A DNA stretch of 64,000 nt, taken from positions 16,458,406-16,522,405 of the forward strand of contig JAJKFL010000004.1 of assembly GCA_021186555.1 (NCBI GenBank). Reading direction: 5' to 3'. Shown here one piece after another: positions 11,284 through 23,402 of the stretch. A program made the position numbers and the translations under genes. Positions within the stretch are counted from its first letter, which is position 1. Each line of letters opens with the position of its first letter. The DNA is from Reticulitermes speratus (lineage: Eukaryota; Arthropoda; Insecta; Blattodea; Rhinotermitidae). A model generated the notes under the pieces. It was not told the origin of the DNA, made no database searches, and saw only the letters and a program-made list of their open reading frames with translations.

Positions 11284-12048
11284 CTACATTTTAGCCTGCT
11301 TCCTTTGATCTAAAAATTTTGAACATTCTTCGTCAAACCATGGTTTATGCTGCTTCATTTCATACAGCCCTAGACTCTCTTTAGCTGAGATTTTGATACT
11401 CTCTTTAATATTTTCCCAATCCCTATTTATGTCCTCACAAACATTTAAGTTCTCCAAAGCTGCAAATCTTTTCGAGATCTTTATCTGATCCTGTTTCCTA
11501 AACTCTAGTTCATTTAGCTTCTTGAGATTAAATCTCTCCTCATCAAATATCTGTGCTGCTTGTTTACTTACCGCCAGCCTTTTCGTAACTTTTGTAACCA
11601 CCAGATAGTGATCATTAACACAGTCAGTTCCCCTGAAAGATCGCACATCAAGTATACTTAAAAGCCAACTCCTATCTATTAATACTTGATCGATCTGATT
11701 ATGAGTCTTCCCATCAGGAGAGGTCCAGGTGTACTTATGAATATTTCGGTGTGGAAACATCGTGGTCTTAACAAATAGATCTTTTGATGTGGCAAAGTTT
11801 ACTACTCTAACACCATTATCATTACTATCCTCATGTAAACTCTCATTCCCGATCGTCGGTTTGAAAGTATCCTCCCTCCTTAATTTTGCATTAAAATCTC
11901 CTAACAGAATTTTCATATGGTACTTAGGAAAATGATCGATAACCTGTTCTAATTCCTCACAGAAACTGTCCTTTGAGTCATCACTTTTCTCCTCAGTTGG
12001 TGAATGCACATTCAGAAAAATGATATTACACCAGCGAGCTCTCAGCAC
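11284..12048 (-). pseudogene. RTE ORF, endonuclease domain (C-terminal two thirds) and linker
   Basis: The open frame of 254 codons includes LGDFNAKL (metal-binding Asp/Asn), YTWTSPDGKTHNQIDQVLID (the QID motif) and the histidine-bearing end VNDHYLVVTKV, in the order of apurinic/apyrimidinic-type LINE endonucleases. The following KFLDQRKQAKM belongs to the linker before RT. The enzyme would nick chromosomal DNA to prime reverse transcription. A shift at about 12048-12127 separates it from the N-terminal strand. Confidence 0.85.
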
Positions 12049-12126
12049 TATGTATGATATCCTATCACTAATAAACTCTACTCTCTTAGATGCTGATAAT
12101 ATTCTCTGGTTTTTAAAGAAACCTGT

Positions 12127-12348
12127 TCACAATTGATGACTTTCATTTACTTTTCCATAGAAAATAGTATAAGCCCCTGCTCTTACAGTGCCTCCTTTGT
12201 CACACATAACCTCCTGTACACCCACTAAATCTAATTTACACCTCGCTAATTCCCTGGCCACTGTCATAAGTGACCCTGACCTATACAGGCTATTCACTTT
12301 CCAGGTTCCAAATCTCATATCCATTTTCCGTTGCTTAGGTTGTACCAA
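12127..12348 (-). pseudogene. RTE ORF, endonuclease N-terminus
   Basis: The frame begins MVQPKQRKMDMRFGTWKVNS, carrying the first endonuclease strand with Asn (W-x-V-N-S), then LDLVGVQEV with the catalytic Glu. The upstream leader (12349-12578) lies within the element and is GC-richer than the flanks. The Met at 12348 is a plausible authentic start for the ORF. Confidence 0.8.
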
Positions 12349-12578
12349 AGAATCAGTCCACGTTCAAGCCTTTGTGCAGTGTTTCGTCATATGGTAATAT
12401 TTTACGGTGAGGATTTGTTAGCACCTCGCCCAACCCCCAAGCTGAAGGACCACTCCTTGTCGTCTGTCTACGACTGCTTATTCAATGTATTCGCTGCTAC
12501 CCTCCATATTAGGAGGCCGTTCGTCCATCCGCAACCTGAGGACGCGCCATGCCGTGGTGACAGGGACACACTTATCAT

Positions 12579-12590
12579 GGGTTATTACGT
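12579..12590. repeat. Target-site duplication, right copy (GGGTTATTACGT)
   Basis: Identical to 9347-9358; marks the 5' boundary of the RTE insertion. Confidence 0.9.
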
Positions 12591-13195
12591 CACAACACAA
12601 CAAATCATATCTACCACATGTGGCGCCATATAGTGTAGTTGTAATGAACTATAAACCAATTAATATCAAATAGTGTGACTGTGCTTGTATTTTTGCCCTA
12701 ATTAGCCGCAATGAAATTCACATCCATGCGGCGTCATGTTGTATTAGGTCGTCAAATATATTTCTTATAATTATAAACAGCTACAAATAATCAGAAATGC
12801 ATAGAGGTCTTCATGTAAAGTGCTTATTTTTGTCCGATTTTAAACACCCTTGAATTTCTTTAATGTTAATCAAAAATGAATTTGTCAATGATGCTCCTAA
12901 AGGCCGGATCGCGAAGACATTTGCAGAAGATTGTTATTATAAATCAACATTTGCACATACAAATTCACCACCGGGTGAAAACCCAATTGCAGTAAATAAT
13001 AATAATAATAATAAAACATATACAATGGTACATTGTTCTCTCCTACATGTTTTGGCTGCACACCCAAGGGAACGAATAGCGTCAATATAGTCGCATAGGA
13101 ATTAACGAGTTAAAGGTTAGTGGCAGCAAATAACATCAAATTGGACAAAGCTGGCACTGAATCAGTAGAAAAATAAAATAAATTAGGGAGAGGGT
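12591..13195. other. Non-coding spacer with a short (AAT)n tract
   Basis: Spacer between two RTE copies. (AAT)n microsatellite at about 12994-13012. No coding or tRNA-like signal seen. Confidence 0.5.
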
Positions 13196-13199
13196 TTTT

Positions 13200-14680
13200 T
13201 TATTTAAGAAAAACATTTCAGCTCTTAACGGAGGATATACAGATAAGGGACGGTTTGTGTGATATTATTGCCGTGAATGCTCATGCCCCAGATAAAAATA
13301 AACATGATGACTTAAGGAGAGTTTCATTCTGGAAATACAGCAAGAATTCAATCAGTTACCTGAGTATGACATGAAAATCCTGTTACGAGATTTCATTGAA
13401 AATGCTGGAATGGAATACATTCAAACCGACAACAGGACCGAAAATCCACACGAAAGTAGTAATAATAATGGTGTTAGAGTGATACGTTTTTCCAAATATA
13501 AAATTAAAATTGTCAAGGGCACAGTATTACGACATCGAAATATTTATAAACACACTCTTACGTCTCCCGACAATCAGATTGTTCGCATCACAAGAGGTAG
13601 GAGATGGCATTCAAGTCTAGTTCATGTCATATTATTCAGATGGTCTGCGTGTGATATCACTATCTGGTGGCTGTAAGAATTAAGAAGACTATCAGTAAGG
13701 AAAGAGCAACCTCGATTTTAGATATAGAAAGACTGGATTACAAGTATCTAAACGAGATGCAAGTTAAAGAAAAAGATCAGGGTATAATCTCAAAGAGGTT
13801 CGAATATTTGGAGAAGGTAGATGATAGCGGGAACTTCAGTAGGCTTGGAACTACATTATGGTGAAGATCAAAATTCCAACTAAAGAGAATACGTGTATAT
13901 GACATTACAAATGGAAGCAACACAAACCAGGTTTGATATAGAATGTTCAAAACTTGCAGAAGAAAGAAAGAAGATTAAATTGCAGTGTTTACAGAATCCA
14001 AGCCAAATTAATGCATATAAACTGACAAACTTTCGACCTCAAACTAGCAGATATTTAAGGAGCAAGAAGAGGGAATAATTCAGAGATAAAAAGCTTGGAA
14101 CATGCGGTCACGTAAAGAATATAAGTGACTTTTATAGAGTCATAATCACTTTAAAAACTTTACTATCGTGGAAGTAGCTTGGCAAAGTTGACAAGGGTGG
14201 TATGCTTGCAGTCTCCCACAGAATTTTGAATACGTAAAACAATCGTTGGTTAGTTACTCGTATTTAATGTCCGTGGGGGTTAATGAATTTAGAAAGAATG
14301 AGTAAAAAATGATGTTCTACAAGCACACAATCCTAGTACCTGTGAGGTTGAAAGGGTTTTTGACAAGAAGAAAAGATATAAATCGCCTGGTAGCAACCAG
14401 ATTCCAACACAATTATTTCAGGCAAGACGCAGAGCAAACGTTCTTAAATCCATAAATTTGTTAATTTTACCTAAATAAGGAAGAATTTCCTCGACAGAAG
14501 GAGGGATTATTTATTGTACTTGTTTATAGTAACGGTGATGAATCTGACTGTACAAATTATGGAGACATGCGATTGTAATCACATACAAAACTCATTTTGT
14601 CCAGCAAGCTTCGGTCAGGCTGGACGTCCTCCGAATAAGAAATTATAGGTAAAAATCTTTGCGAATTTTGACACAACATA
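13200..14680 (+). pseudogene. RTE LINE remnant, plus strand, highly decayed
   Basis: Frames in sequence give CDIIAVNAHAPD (about 13258-13293), MKILLRDF (13371-13394, compare MKILLGDF), NNNGVRVIRFSKYK, VLRHRNIYKHTLTSPDNQIV (endonuclease), ILDIERLDYKYLNEMQVKEK (13667-13864), TRFDIECSKLAEERKKIKLQ (linker), and near 14370 RYKSPGSNQIPT (compare HKSPGIDQIPA). This is the same family as the minus-strand element 600 bases away, but in opposite orientation and much more diverged. Many stops are present, and no recognisable C-terminal part follows 14680. Confidence 0.75.
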
Positions 14681-16585
14681 TAACTCACTGACAATATATT
14701 ATGCATTTGTCAGATTCTTGAAGAATAATATTGCAAATTGTTTAGACCCTACTCCGTGGCGAGGCACACAGCACCAAACTTCTGGTAAAGGGCCACAGCC
14801 TTTATTGTGGGCTGGTTTGCCTGCTGCACGTGCAAAAACCACAAACATTTTATAGCTAACCGCATAAATGACTGTTATTTTTATAATATATACATAATTA
14901 TAAATGTCGTGGCGGGCTGCATAACACAACATAGCAGGCTGTGTGCTGTCCGTGGGACTGGATTTGGATACACCTGACTTGGAGTAAACTTAGCACATTC
15001 TAGGAGTTTTAGGTACACGAAATTTGAAGTGACACTTGAAATAGACCGGATTCATGCCTGCTTTTACCTTACTGTGGCTATTTCGATCAACGTCTTACTT
15101 CATTTAATTTTGAGTTCCCTTGGATGACAACTGTCTCCATGAATACATCCATTCTTCTTCACCTTTCACTTTCTGTGGCCATAGTTGGTATGTCCTATTT
15201 AAAATTCTAAAACTATTACGTTTGTACATAATTCTTAATGGTCATTCAACAGAGCATCAACACATCAAAAGATCTCTTTCCTTATGGATCACAGAACAAA
15301 AAACACAAAGATGCTAACGTACATCCATATTCAAAGTCGCATTCAGACTAGGATCCCAGTTTGCAAGCGATTGATAACAAGACCGTGTAGCCATTGTTAT
15401 CGACCACAAATAAAACTGCATATTTTACACAATCGCTGGAAATGCCTTCATTTCATAATGCCTTTAGACGCAAACTTTATAATTTATACTAGCTCAAATA
15501 TATGATTCTTTTCTGTTGTGTTAAGGTTTCCGAAAGAAAAGAAATGCTCTCTCACGTAATTCTTTGAGAGACTCCGTTTTGCACCATTAGGAAAATCTCG
15601 ACAGCAGAAAGACGCCAGCTCGCTAATGAAGCACTGCTCTAAAACACTGTGAAATGTTCAGACTTTAGATCGATAGGAGACAAAGTTGTCCCTTTGTGCA
15701 GCGGCTGCTGTCCACCGATTGGAAACTTGACTAATATCACAGTTAACGTCAAGTAACGTAATGAATTCCACTTACGCTTTATTGTATAATTAGTAAATAC
15801 TGTGTGCAGAAATAGTACTCTGATCTTGTGGTACATTTAATTGCTTAAACACATACAGTTGCACACGGAAATTCTAGGAACCTTCTTTACGTGTATTTAT
15901 TAGGGACAAATTATTCGTATGTTTACTGAATTTATTCGTGATATCAATCAATCTTCCTAGAAAGATATACATATAAAAATATATAACAAAAATATATAAC
16001 CTACAACCCTTTGAACTCAACAGTTACTACATGTGCCAGGAAGTTTCAACGTAAAATCACTTTTTGTGTGTCGTGTAATTTTCAGAAAAAGTGTAATTAT
16101 TTCCCTAAAGAGCATTAATGTGTGGTCTTTAAAAATAGACGGCGTTTGTTCTCTGTGAAGTAGGAATCGCGTTTTTAAATACAGAGAATACAAATTTACT
16201 CATAAAAGGATTAAAATGTTTCATAAGCTTAATTTGAACCAGGGTCACAGGCTTTCAGTATATTCTCGTTTACAGCAAGCTGCGTGTAAGGTCGACACTT
16301 GTCTCTGTTTTCACATCTTAATACTGTAACAATATATTTCATTAAAATATAGCTAACAGAAAACATCCTGAATACAGCAATTAAGGTTTTTCGCGCTACA
16401 AGTTTCGGAATGTGCCTGTGCCTCCACCAACACCAACGGATATGAGTCGTTTTGAAGAAACTTTCTTGTGCCAGAAACACACTTTTCTGCATATTTCTTT
16501 CAACGGTCATGCAATGTTACTTCCTCCAATTAGTCCACCCGTCTCAGTGCCTTATTCCTTATAGGATATACAGCCATTGGTATAG
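14681..16585. other. Non-coding stretch, nothing recognised
   Basis: Frames of 60-93 codons (for example 15120-15317, 15284-15505 and 16229-16510) lack recognisable domains and clear splice context. No repeats were assigned. Confidence 0.45.
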
Positions 16586-16588
16586 AAG

Positions 16589-16790
16589 AGGCTGGCCTTG
16601 TGGCAATATTCTGGAATTATATTTAGAGGTACTTGTTTCAAATCCTGGCCGGAAATTTATTTATTTCAAATGAGGTTTCTCGCTATTTCCATGATTGGTG
16701 CTGGGATAACACTTCGTTTAGCATAAACATCCGGCACGTGCTTTAGTCGTTGGTACTAGGTGACACTGAGACGAACGGAAGGACGGTCGG
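16589..16790 (+). mobile_element. tRNA-derived SINE candidate
   Basis: A pol III-like pair is visible: a box A-like TGGCCTTGTGG at about 16600-16610 and a box B-like GTTTCAAATCC about 40 bases later (16638-16648). A non-tRNA body follows. The spacing suits a tRNA-derived head. The ends are not defined. Confidence 0.45.
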
Positions 16791-17127
16791 TTAATATCCT
16801 CATACGAAAGGTTCTCTTTTTCTTCTTAAAGAACGCCTAACAATAATTCTCTAAAGGTTTGCGATATTGATTCTGTTATTATATGAAAATAAAAGTATAC
16901 CAAAATATAACAAAATCATAATCATACAAAATAAATACTAAAGATTCTTCTTTGGTTGGTCCTATTGCAGGAACCTGAATATACAACAAAATATTCATAG
17001 AAACTCTCCACCAGGTCTATAGGCCGATATCCCCATATACATATTTCATGCAAAGAGACACTCTTATGTGGACATCATGTGCATCCCTCTGTCCGCAAAG
17101 TAACTTTGACAAAATATTTGTTGTATT

Positions 17128-17530
17128 ATCACGAAATTCGGTGTAAGAATTTTTTACAAAAAGGTTGTCGGACAATCGTGGGTTTTATGAAAAAAATGGC
17201 TTAGTAAGAGACACTCTTTACTTAAGGGCGTAAATACATTTTTACCCGGACTTTGGAGATTTCTATCCAGACTCTTCCCACGAAATCTTTTATCAAGTGT
17301 GAGTTTCGTAAAAATCTGTAATGAAGCCATGCTTTACTCAAGGACATGAATGGGAATCTAAAGCAGAATCCTCATTCTTAGTACGATTTGGGTGAAATTC
17401 GTTATAAGAAATCTTCATATAATGTTCTTGGGCATTTGCGGGTTTCCTGAAAATCGGCATCAAGGAAAACTCTACTTCGTTTGTGGGTGTAAATTAAATT
17501 CAAACTACTCATGTCCTTCGCAAAGTTACG
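17128..17530 (+). repeat. Three diverged tandem units, about 110-150 bp each
   Basis: Units start at about 17130 (CACGAAATTCGGTGTAAGAA), 17279 (CACGAAATCTTTTATCAAG) and 17390 (GGTGAAATTCGTTATAAGAA). Each contains, further on, a TTT-x-TGAAAA-x-x-GG/CTG-type word and a TACTTxAGGGCG/TACTCAAGGACATGAA/TACTTCGTTTGTGGGTG word. No coding is seen. This kind of unit occurs in insect transposon UTR-like repeats, but I cannot name the family. Confidence 0.45.
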
Positions 17531-18615
17531 GCATTTTGAAAGTAAATAAAGCCCTGGTAAATCCTATGTAGTAGGTTACGGAGTACAATATTTCCTATCT
17601 TCTTTATATTATCCTGTTATTTACGTTTGTCTAACACAAGAGTTTGGATTTTCCTATCAATATTCTATGTGATATTCACTTCCGCAATAGTAATTAAATT
17701 TCGTGACTAAAATGACCGACTATTCAGTTCATGGGACAATTGTTTAAAATACTTTTTTGACGTTCTTATAAAAACAAATATCTTGGTGCTCTGAATATGG
17801 CAATTAACATCTGGGCTGCATGTAAGGCGTCCAATTTCTCGACTACCAGAGTTAATTCTAGGTTCTCAATAACTCTTGTGTCTCTGTGGTTAGCTAAAAT
17901 AGCATCGAGGTTAATACCCAAGGCTAATGAAGTGACACTGTAATTTGTTTCAAGCGTTAATATTTGACTTACATTCCGAAGATGCTCGTTTCTGATGTCG
18001 GCCTGGACACTGGTTATAATAACAGAATTTATACAGCTTTCCTCAGCCATATCAAGAAAATGCTGAATACAGAATTAATTAGGCCACGATAAACCCTTTC
18101 TCCACTATTCCTCATTCGTTATTCACTATCGTTACAACATTCGACGCTATATTTCCTGAGTTACTGACACCGTATTAAATCCAATGCAAGCAATCACAAT
18201 AAAAGGACAGAATTAGGCGTGATTGGTTGGTGCGGATAGAAACAAGTTTAAAGTGCAGAATTGAATGGTTTTCACAATGTTGCGTAATTTGGAAATGTAA
18301 TGAATATCTGGGGTTTGCAGCTTTATAGCCTGATAATTCAGTAACAAACATGTTACACTTTTAGAGTTCATGCGGTATGCAGAACCACAGAGGTTTACTG
18401 CATTGATTAACCCACGGTTTTTACGTTTAATTATGCACAGATGAGACAGCAATTGAAAGTTACTGTTATTGTTGCGGTTGATAGCTCTTTATGGGCTGAA
18501 CGAGGAGAGATATTCGATGTATTATAACAGAAGTCTAACTATTTCCAAGTCGCAACACCATCGATCTAATATTGCCATTCCAGGGTATTGTTAACACGAG
18601 CTGGAATTTTGAACC
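17531..18615. other. Non-coding stretch; one unassigned 94-codon frame
   Basis: The minus-strand frame 17766-18050 (MAEESCINSVIITSVQADIR...) is not low-complexity but matches no family I know. It is short enough to be chance in this base composition. Nothing else was recognised. Confidence 0.4.
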
Positions 18616-18619
18616 ACAA

Positions 18620-19440
18620 ATTACAGAGAAATTTGTTCACATCAACGTCTAGCATGCTTCAAGTTATTGTTACTAAACTACGTATGGTCCTTGAGGTATG
18701 GCAGAATAAAGACAACAAGAATTGAAAAGGTGTACTCCGCAACTTAGGACATAAACTTGACCAAGGCTTTCCTTTTGTTTTCAAAGTGTCACACATAAAC
18801 GCAATTCCATTCACGAATATAAGAATATTAAAACCTTCCACAGGTCGATTTTCACGGAACTGAATAGTGGTAAACATTATTACGTGTCTATTTTTATACA
18901 AAGAAAGGTATCAAATGGGATAATAAAAGTGTAAATTACGGATAAACATTAATTTATTACTGCAGTAATATAGGCCTACTTTCACCAAGCCGATTTTCAC
19001 GAAACTCACAAATGTTCAATAACATGACCTGTAGATTTTCCATACGCAATTTTATCGAAGTGAGAAAGGTGTTGAAATATACGGACAAAATCTCACGCCA
19101 TTGAATATAGAATATCTTTCAATTTACCGAATTTCATTTGCCCAAAATGCTCAACAAAATTACGTGGAAATATTCTGTTTCGAATTGTATTGAAATTGGT
19201 TAATAAATATGGAATATAGGGTAGAAATTCAGTTACGTTTGCAATTAAAGTGTGACTCCCTGTGATAATTTTCACAAAATTCACCCTCGATCTACGGAAT
19301 ATTGTGAGAACCTCTTATAGATGATTTTATGTAAATCCGACAAAATGTTTACTTGTTGATGTGAGGTAACAGACATAAGACAGGCGGACAGTGGTAGAGA
19401 TCGGCAGACGGACAGAGGGAATGAATGAAGGACGGACATA
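18620..19440 (+). repeat. Decayed tandem-unit repeat, period about 140 bp, ending in GACAGA-like sequence
   Basis: CGATTTTCACGGAACT at about 18846 recurs as CGATTTTCACGAAACT at about 18992 and as TTTTCACAAAATTC near 19269 (about two periods later). Each copy is followed by AAGTG/AAAGGTGTTGAAATAT-type and TACGGATAAAC/TACGGACAAAAT words. The block finishes at 19375-19440 with degenerate GACAGG/GGCGGACAG/CGGACAGAG units, typical of the end of some insect repeats. It resembles 17128-17530 in style. Confidence 0.45.
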
Positions 19441-19654
19441 ATATATTAAGCGTTCTCTTGTACTTGAAAAAGAAGGTATAAAACATTGAACTGACACATG
19501 TATTGAATACTATCCATTGTCTCGTTTTGGTGAAAATATATTTGGGAAACTGCATTTATTCCGTCACAAGCTAATATTTTACATGTATTCGGTTTTGTTA
19601 ATTAGATATTGCTAATCTCATTTTTGAGATTTCTGGATCACAAAAAAATTACGA

Positions 19655-19925
19655 ATTAGACACACACACTCGGTAGGTCGGACCCAGGGTGCCTCATTTT
19701 TTAGATTTATATATCACACAATTTTACACACACACCCAGGACTCCCCTCAACGAGTGATCAGCAAGTCGCAGAGGCCTCTAATTACACAATACACAACCA
19801 AAACAAGACACTAACATCCATGATCTCAACGGGATTCGAACCCGCGATCCCAGCAATCAAGAGGCTACTACAGACCTACGACTCAGACCGCACGTTCACA
19901 GGGATCAGTGAGATGTAAATTAGTA
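19655..19925 (-). mobile_element. tRNA-derived SINE, copy A
   Basis: The minus-strand box B-like GGGTTCGAATCCCG lies at about 19832-19845 (GGGATTCGAACCC on the plus strand), with a tRNA-like head toward 19920. A copy with the same order of words is at 55340-55560: CGGTAGG, GGACTCC, ACGAGTGATCAGC, ACATCCAT, GGGATTCGAA, CCAGCAA and GGGATCxG all recur. Two dispersed copies sharing head and body support a SINE rather than a tRNA gene. Confidence 0.7.
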
Positions 19926-20990
19926 AGACAGAAATCAGCTGCGTCTAACTTACCAAAAAGTACATTTTAAGTTCTATTAGATATCAGAGACAAGCCAGTA
20001 CCAGAAACACGGTGGAAAATGTCCAATACATGTTTCAGTCTAATAACACACTTTGTTACAAAATTTACAATCATCTTAAACGCACTACCTCTTCACACCT
20101 GGTTATTAAACTGGAATTTTGCTGTAGTTTTTTTAATCTATCAGACAATATTTTGAAATTAGTTTCCTTCCTAACCAGGTAACTAGAACACACAAAGTGA
20201 GGTACTAATTAGTTCCACGCAGGAAAATATTTCTAGAGAACCTGATAGTTATTTGATTTTTAAAAAAATTCTAATTATTTACGGAAATTGAATTTTTATT
20301 ATTGTAGACTCTCTTATGGAATGTGACGCCATGAACTTTAATCAAGACATAGAAAAGTACCACGCAATCTTTTACCTTGTAGTTTGTACCTGTTTACAAA
20401 ACTATTCCCCGTCACATTCACGAAGAGAGTCCTTCAGCCCTTCTTCAAAAATGTTCGCCACTAGGTCCTAGTATCTAGGATTAAGTTTATATTTAGTCTC
20501 CTTTCTACACCTAGTTCATTAAGTTCTTTCTTCTTTTTAGATCGCTCTATTAAAACTTTGCCTGCAGAACTTGATGACAGAAGTGGACAAGGCTTTCAAT
20601 GTTTAATCTGGGCTTGAACCAGGTTCCGCTTGGAGATCGCGTCTATATATAACGGATGTTTTGCAATGACTGAATGCGCGTGTGCATTACACATTGACGG
20701 AGGACGTAGTTACTGATTAACAGCATTAATAGCAATAATAGAGTCAATGTACATATAAACGTAACATTGAGGCGCGTTCGCGTAACAATTGATGCCGTAG
20801 AAAAGCAATACGTATTACATATTCTGAGTGTGTGTCTGCGGCCTTATTTATCCAGCATGAAATGCGTATGCACCATACTATTCTGCCATCTGTGGCCTGT
20901 CTGTCTTGACCACATTTTTCCACATTATCTTATAATGGTACGATTTTCGGAAAAGTGTTATTGAACACAGAATGTGTGTCTGATTTTCTC
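19926..20990. other. Non-coding; possible SINE scrap near 20620
   Basis: A box B-like GGTTCAAGCCC is readable on the minus strand at about 20613-20623, but no clear box A was found. Otherwise nothing is recognised. Confidence 0.35.
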
Positions 20991-20994
20991 TACA

Positions 20995-21280
20995 CATTTG
21001 TCTGAAATATTTTTCATTCTAAGCAGAATTCAGCGAGATATCATCATAAATGTACATAGGTCCTCATGTATTGTACCCGTTATTTTTGTTAGATATTAAC
21101 GAAAACTAAATATTCTCGACAGATTTTCGAAAAACCCCAAATATAAAATTTTATGAAAATTCGTCCACTGGAAGCCGAGTTGTTCCATGGGAACAGGACA
21201 GACACACAGACAGACAGAGATGACGAAGCTAATAGTCACTTTTCGCGGTTTTGCGAACACGCCTAAAAAGCTGCAACATG
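20995..21280 (+). repeat. Decayed repeat ending in GACAGACACACAGACAGACAG
   Basis: Text with TTTTATGAAAATTCGTCC and GTTGTTCCATGGG leads into a GACAGA-rich end (21197-21220) and TTTTCGCGGTTTTGCG. The same style of end occurs at 19375-19440. Family unknown. Confidence 0.4.
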
Positions 21281-22285
21281 TACCCTTTATGCTCTCGTCT
21301 CTAGGAGACTGTCATTGCCTGCAAATGGTAATAAACATCACACGTGTCGACGTATATATACTTTCACATATACGAGACATTCCGCTCAATTTTTAACGGG
21401 CTTTTCCCAAGAGTTTAGTCTGAATACCACTCCATAGCAACAGGATTGTCTCTTCGTGGATTTCATCCCATCGATTTTGTAAAACAGAAAAGAATGGCAG
21501 AATTATGCTATGAGGGAAGTAGTATTGGCCTTGCCGGCTTACTGTGGTTATATGCTGTATATCTTAAAACCCCTATCGAGCTCCAGTGACAGCTTGGAAA
21601 GCTGACTTACACCTGCCGCTTGCGTAGGCCTACTTTGCTTCTCTTTATCAGCGACAGAAATACACTCTTCAATAACTCTATGGTGACACAAATTCCCCAT
21701 GTATACGACCTCACAAATGTCTTACTTTATCCTTTTACTGTGCGAATTCGCTTTACAAAACCAAGGCTGAAAAAACTTTTTCTGAGATTTTGTACAGCTT
21801 CTATTTCAAGCTAATAATTAAGAATGATGTAACTTGGAAGATTGTAATGTTTGAATTATGAGTTAGTTGGTTTGAACCTTGGCCTCAAAATAGTCCAAAA
21901 TCTACACATTGATGGTAACGTCCTTTGGGCCGTCCGAAACTGCTTGTTAGGTGCATTTGCAACGACACTGCATATCTGCAGAAGGTACTATCCATCTGAA
22001 AGCTGAGGATCATGTTACCGAAAGGCTTACTTGTCCAAAAACACGGGTTCCGACTTCAGCATGCGCTGGCACCTCTGAACACCGTGATTAATAACACCAA
22101 TATTTAGCTTCATTGAATATAAAGTAAACTTTGTCCCTGCATACAGTCACGTAACTTTGAAACCAAACTATGGGAGCCATTGATAAGTGCCTAAAGAGAA
22201 AGAAGAATATGGAAGTATTCATGGTAGAATATATTTAAGAGATAATCTGAATTGAGGTTGATTTATGGTGAGTTACGACGCGTAC
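21281..22285. other. Non-coding stretch, nothing recognised
   Basis: Only short chance frames; no family motifs. Confidence 0.45.
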
Positions 22286-22395
22286 CGGAACATTTAGGGG
22301 GGTAAAGTGGCCGGAGCGTGGTGCTGACCACCAACCTCTTTTTAGTGTCGAGTTGCGAAAGGGTTGGAGCTATATCTTCGCTTTCTTCTGTGCAT
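22286..22395 (+). mobile_element. SINE body/tail fragment
   Basis: The text AAAGTGGCCGGAGCGTGGTG with CTGACCACC, then TAGTGTCGAG and AAAGGGTTGGAGCT, resembles the body of an abundant insect tRNA-derived SINE. Related body text (GGGTCTCCGGCTCATCCAGC and CGGCAGGAGTGTGAAG, read on the minus strand) is in the copy at 61175-61365. No tRNA head remains. Confidence 0.45.
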
Positions 22396-23402
22396 GCATT
22401 GGCATGTGTCGGGGTGACCTTTACCTTTATGTGGGGAGTAGATGGTGTTGGGAAATAGTGGAAGGAGTACTGGGGAGAGTCGGTAAGTGTTAAGTATTTC
22501 TGGAAGGACGGTCAAAGGGGCAACTGTCAGCGTGCTTGGGGCGGGGAGGAGGAGAGGGAAGATACTGATTTAATTTGCAGAATACTGAGCTAGGGTAAAA
22601 CAGAGTGGGAGGAAGAACCAGTGAGATAGTGTAACGAATGGAAGGTTGGACAGTCGAGGCTAGAGTGCTGGGCAGGGAGATTACAGGAAGAACTAGATAA
22701 AATTGAGCTGGGCTACGTACGGCAAAAGACGAGGGACGTAATTGAAACAGGTGTAATGACACGCAAAAACAGAAGCAGTTTGTTGCAATGATGGAAAAGA
22801 ACTCGCTATGTTTACATGAAGAAAAGAAACATTTGAGGGGAACGAAGTGCTGTAGCATGGTTAGTGGGAATTTGGAAATTGAGAGGAGTGAAGGGGTGAG
22901 ACAGGCAAGGGAAGATGTCTTCTATGCGATAAGGAGGAGAACAAACTTTATCTATTTTTGAAATGCACAAAACACAAAGTTGGAAGGAAGAGCTCATGAA
23001 CAAGTGACCAAATATGAATGAGAAAATAGAATTCAGGGTGCTACTTACCGGCAACAAGAACATAGAACTGAGAGGTTTAGGTGCCCTTACATAAAAGGTC
23101 AAATGTAAGTGGGAAAGCCACCTGGAGAAAACAATACCGAGGCTAGAAGGACAATAAGAACTGGTTCTTATGCAGATTCGGTAAACTATGAAGTGAAAGG
23201 AAAATTTAAATTAAAAGTAAATATCGTAGATTATACCCAGAAAACAAATCTCAGAGCGACAGGTGAAATGTAATAGAAATGTGTATTAAATTATATAAAA
23301 CTTAAGATTAACCATTCATTAACACCATAGAACTTAAGGTTAATACAAGGAAACTTTACTACAGAAAATGTGGTTTGGGCAGGCACATCCCTGAAATTCT
23401 GT

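Larger units (their letters stand above)
9359..12578 (-). mobile_element. RTE-clade LINE, full span, inactive
   Basis: A 3.2-kb non-LTR retrotransposon on the minus strand with both ends defined by a perfect 12-bp duplication (9347-9358 and 12579-12590). The order on the minus strand is: 5' leader with initiation region (12578-12349), apurinic-type endonuclease (about 12348-11500), linker, reverse transcriptase (about 10900-9970), C-terminal [11 protein letters not shown] region (9809-9498), 3' UTR, and a tail of three AGTT units (AACTAACTAACT at 9359-9370 on the plus strand). The single RTE ORF is split by several frameshifts and a deletion. The catalytic Asp of RT motif A is changed (FIKFKEAYDSV where family members have F-x-D). 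The intact duplication argues for a moderately young insertion. Confidence 0.9.

Noticed and set aside
17766..18050. 94-codon minus-strand frame (MAEESCINS...)
   Set aside because: Not low-complexity, but there is no recognised domain, no neighbouring exon and no splice support; the length is compatible with chance.
19800..19920. Possible tRNA gene on the minus strand (GGTTCGAATCCCG)
   Set aside because: The T-arm-like box is good, but no proper cloverleaf with a closing acceptor stem could be drawn, and a second dispersed copy with shared body marks it as a SINE.
22490..23102. Two minus-strand frames of about 100-120 codons
   Set aside because: They are antisense shadows of the LINE C-terminal region and purine-rich DNA on the plus strand; no motifs.
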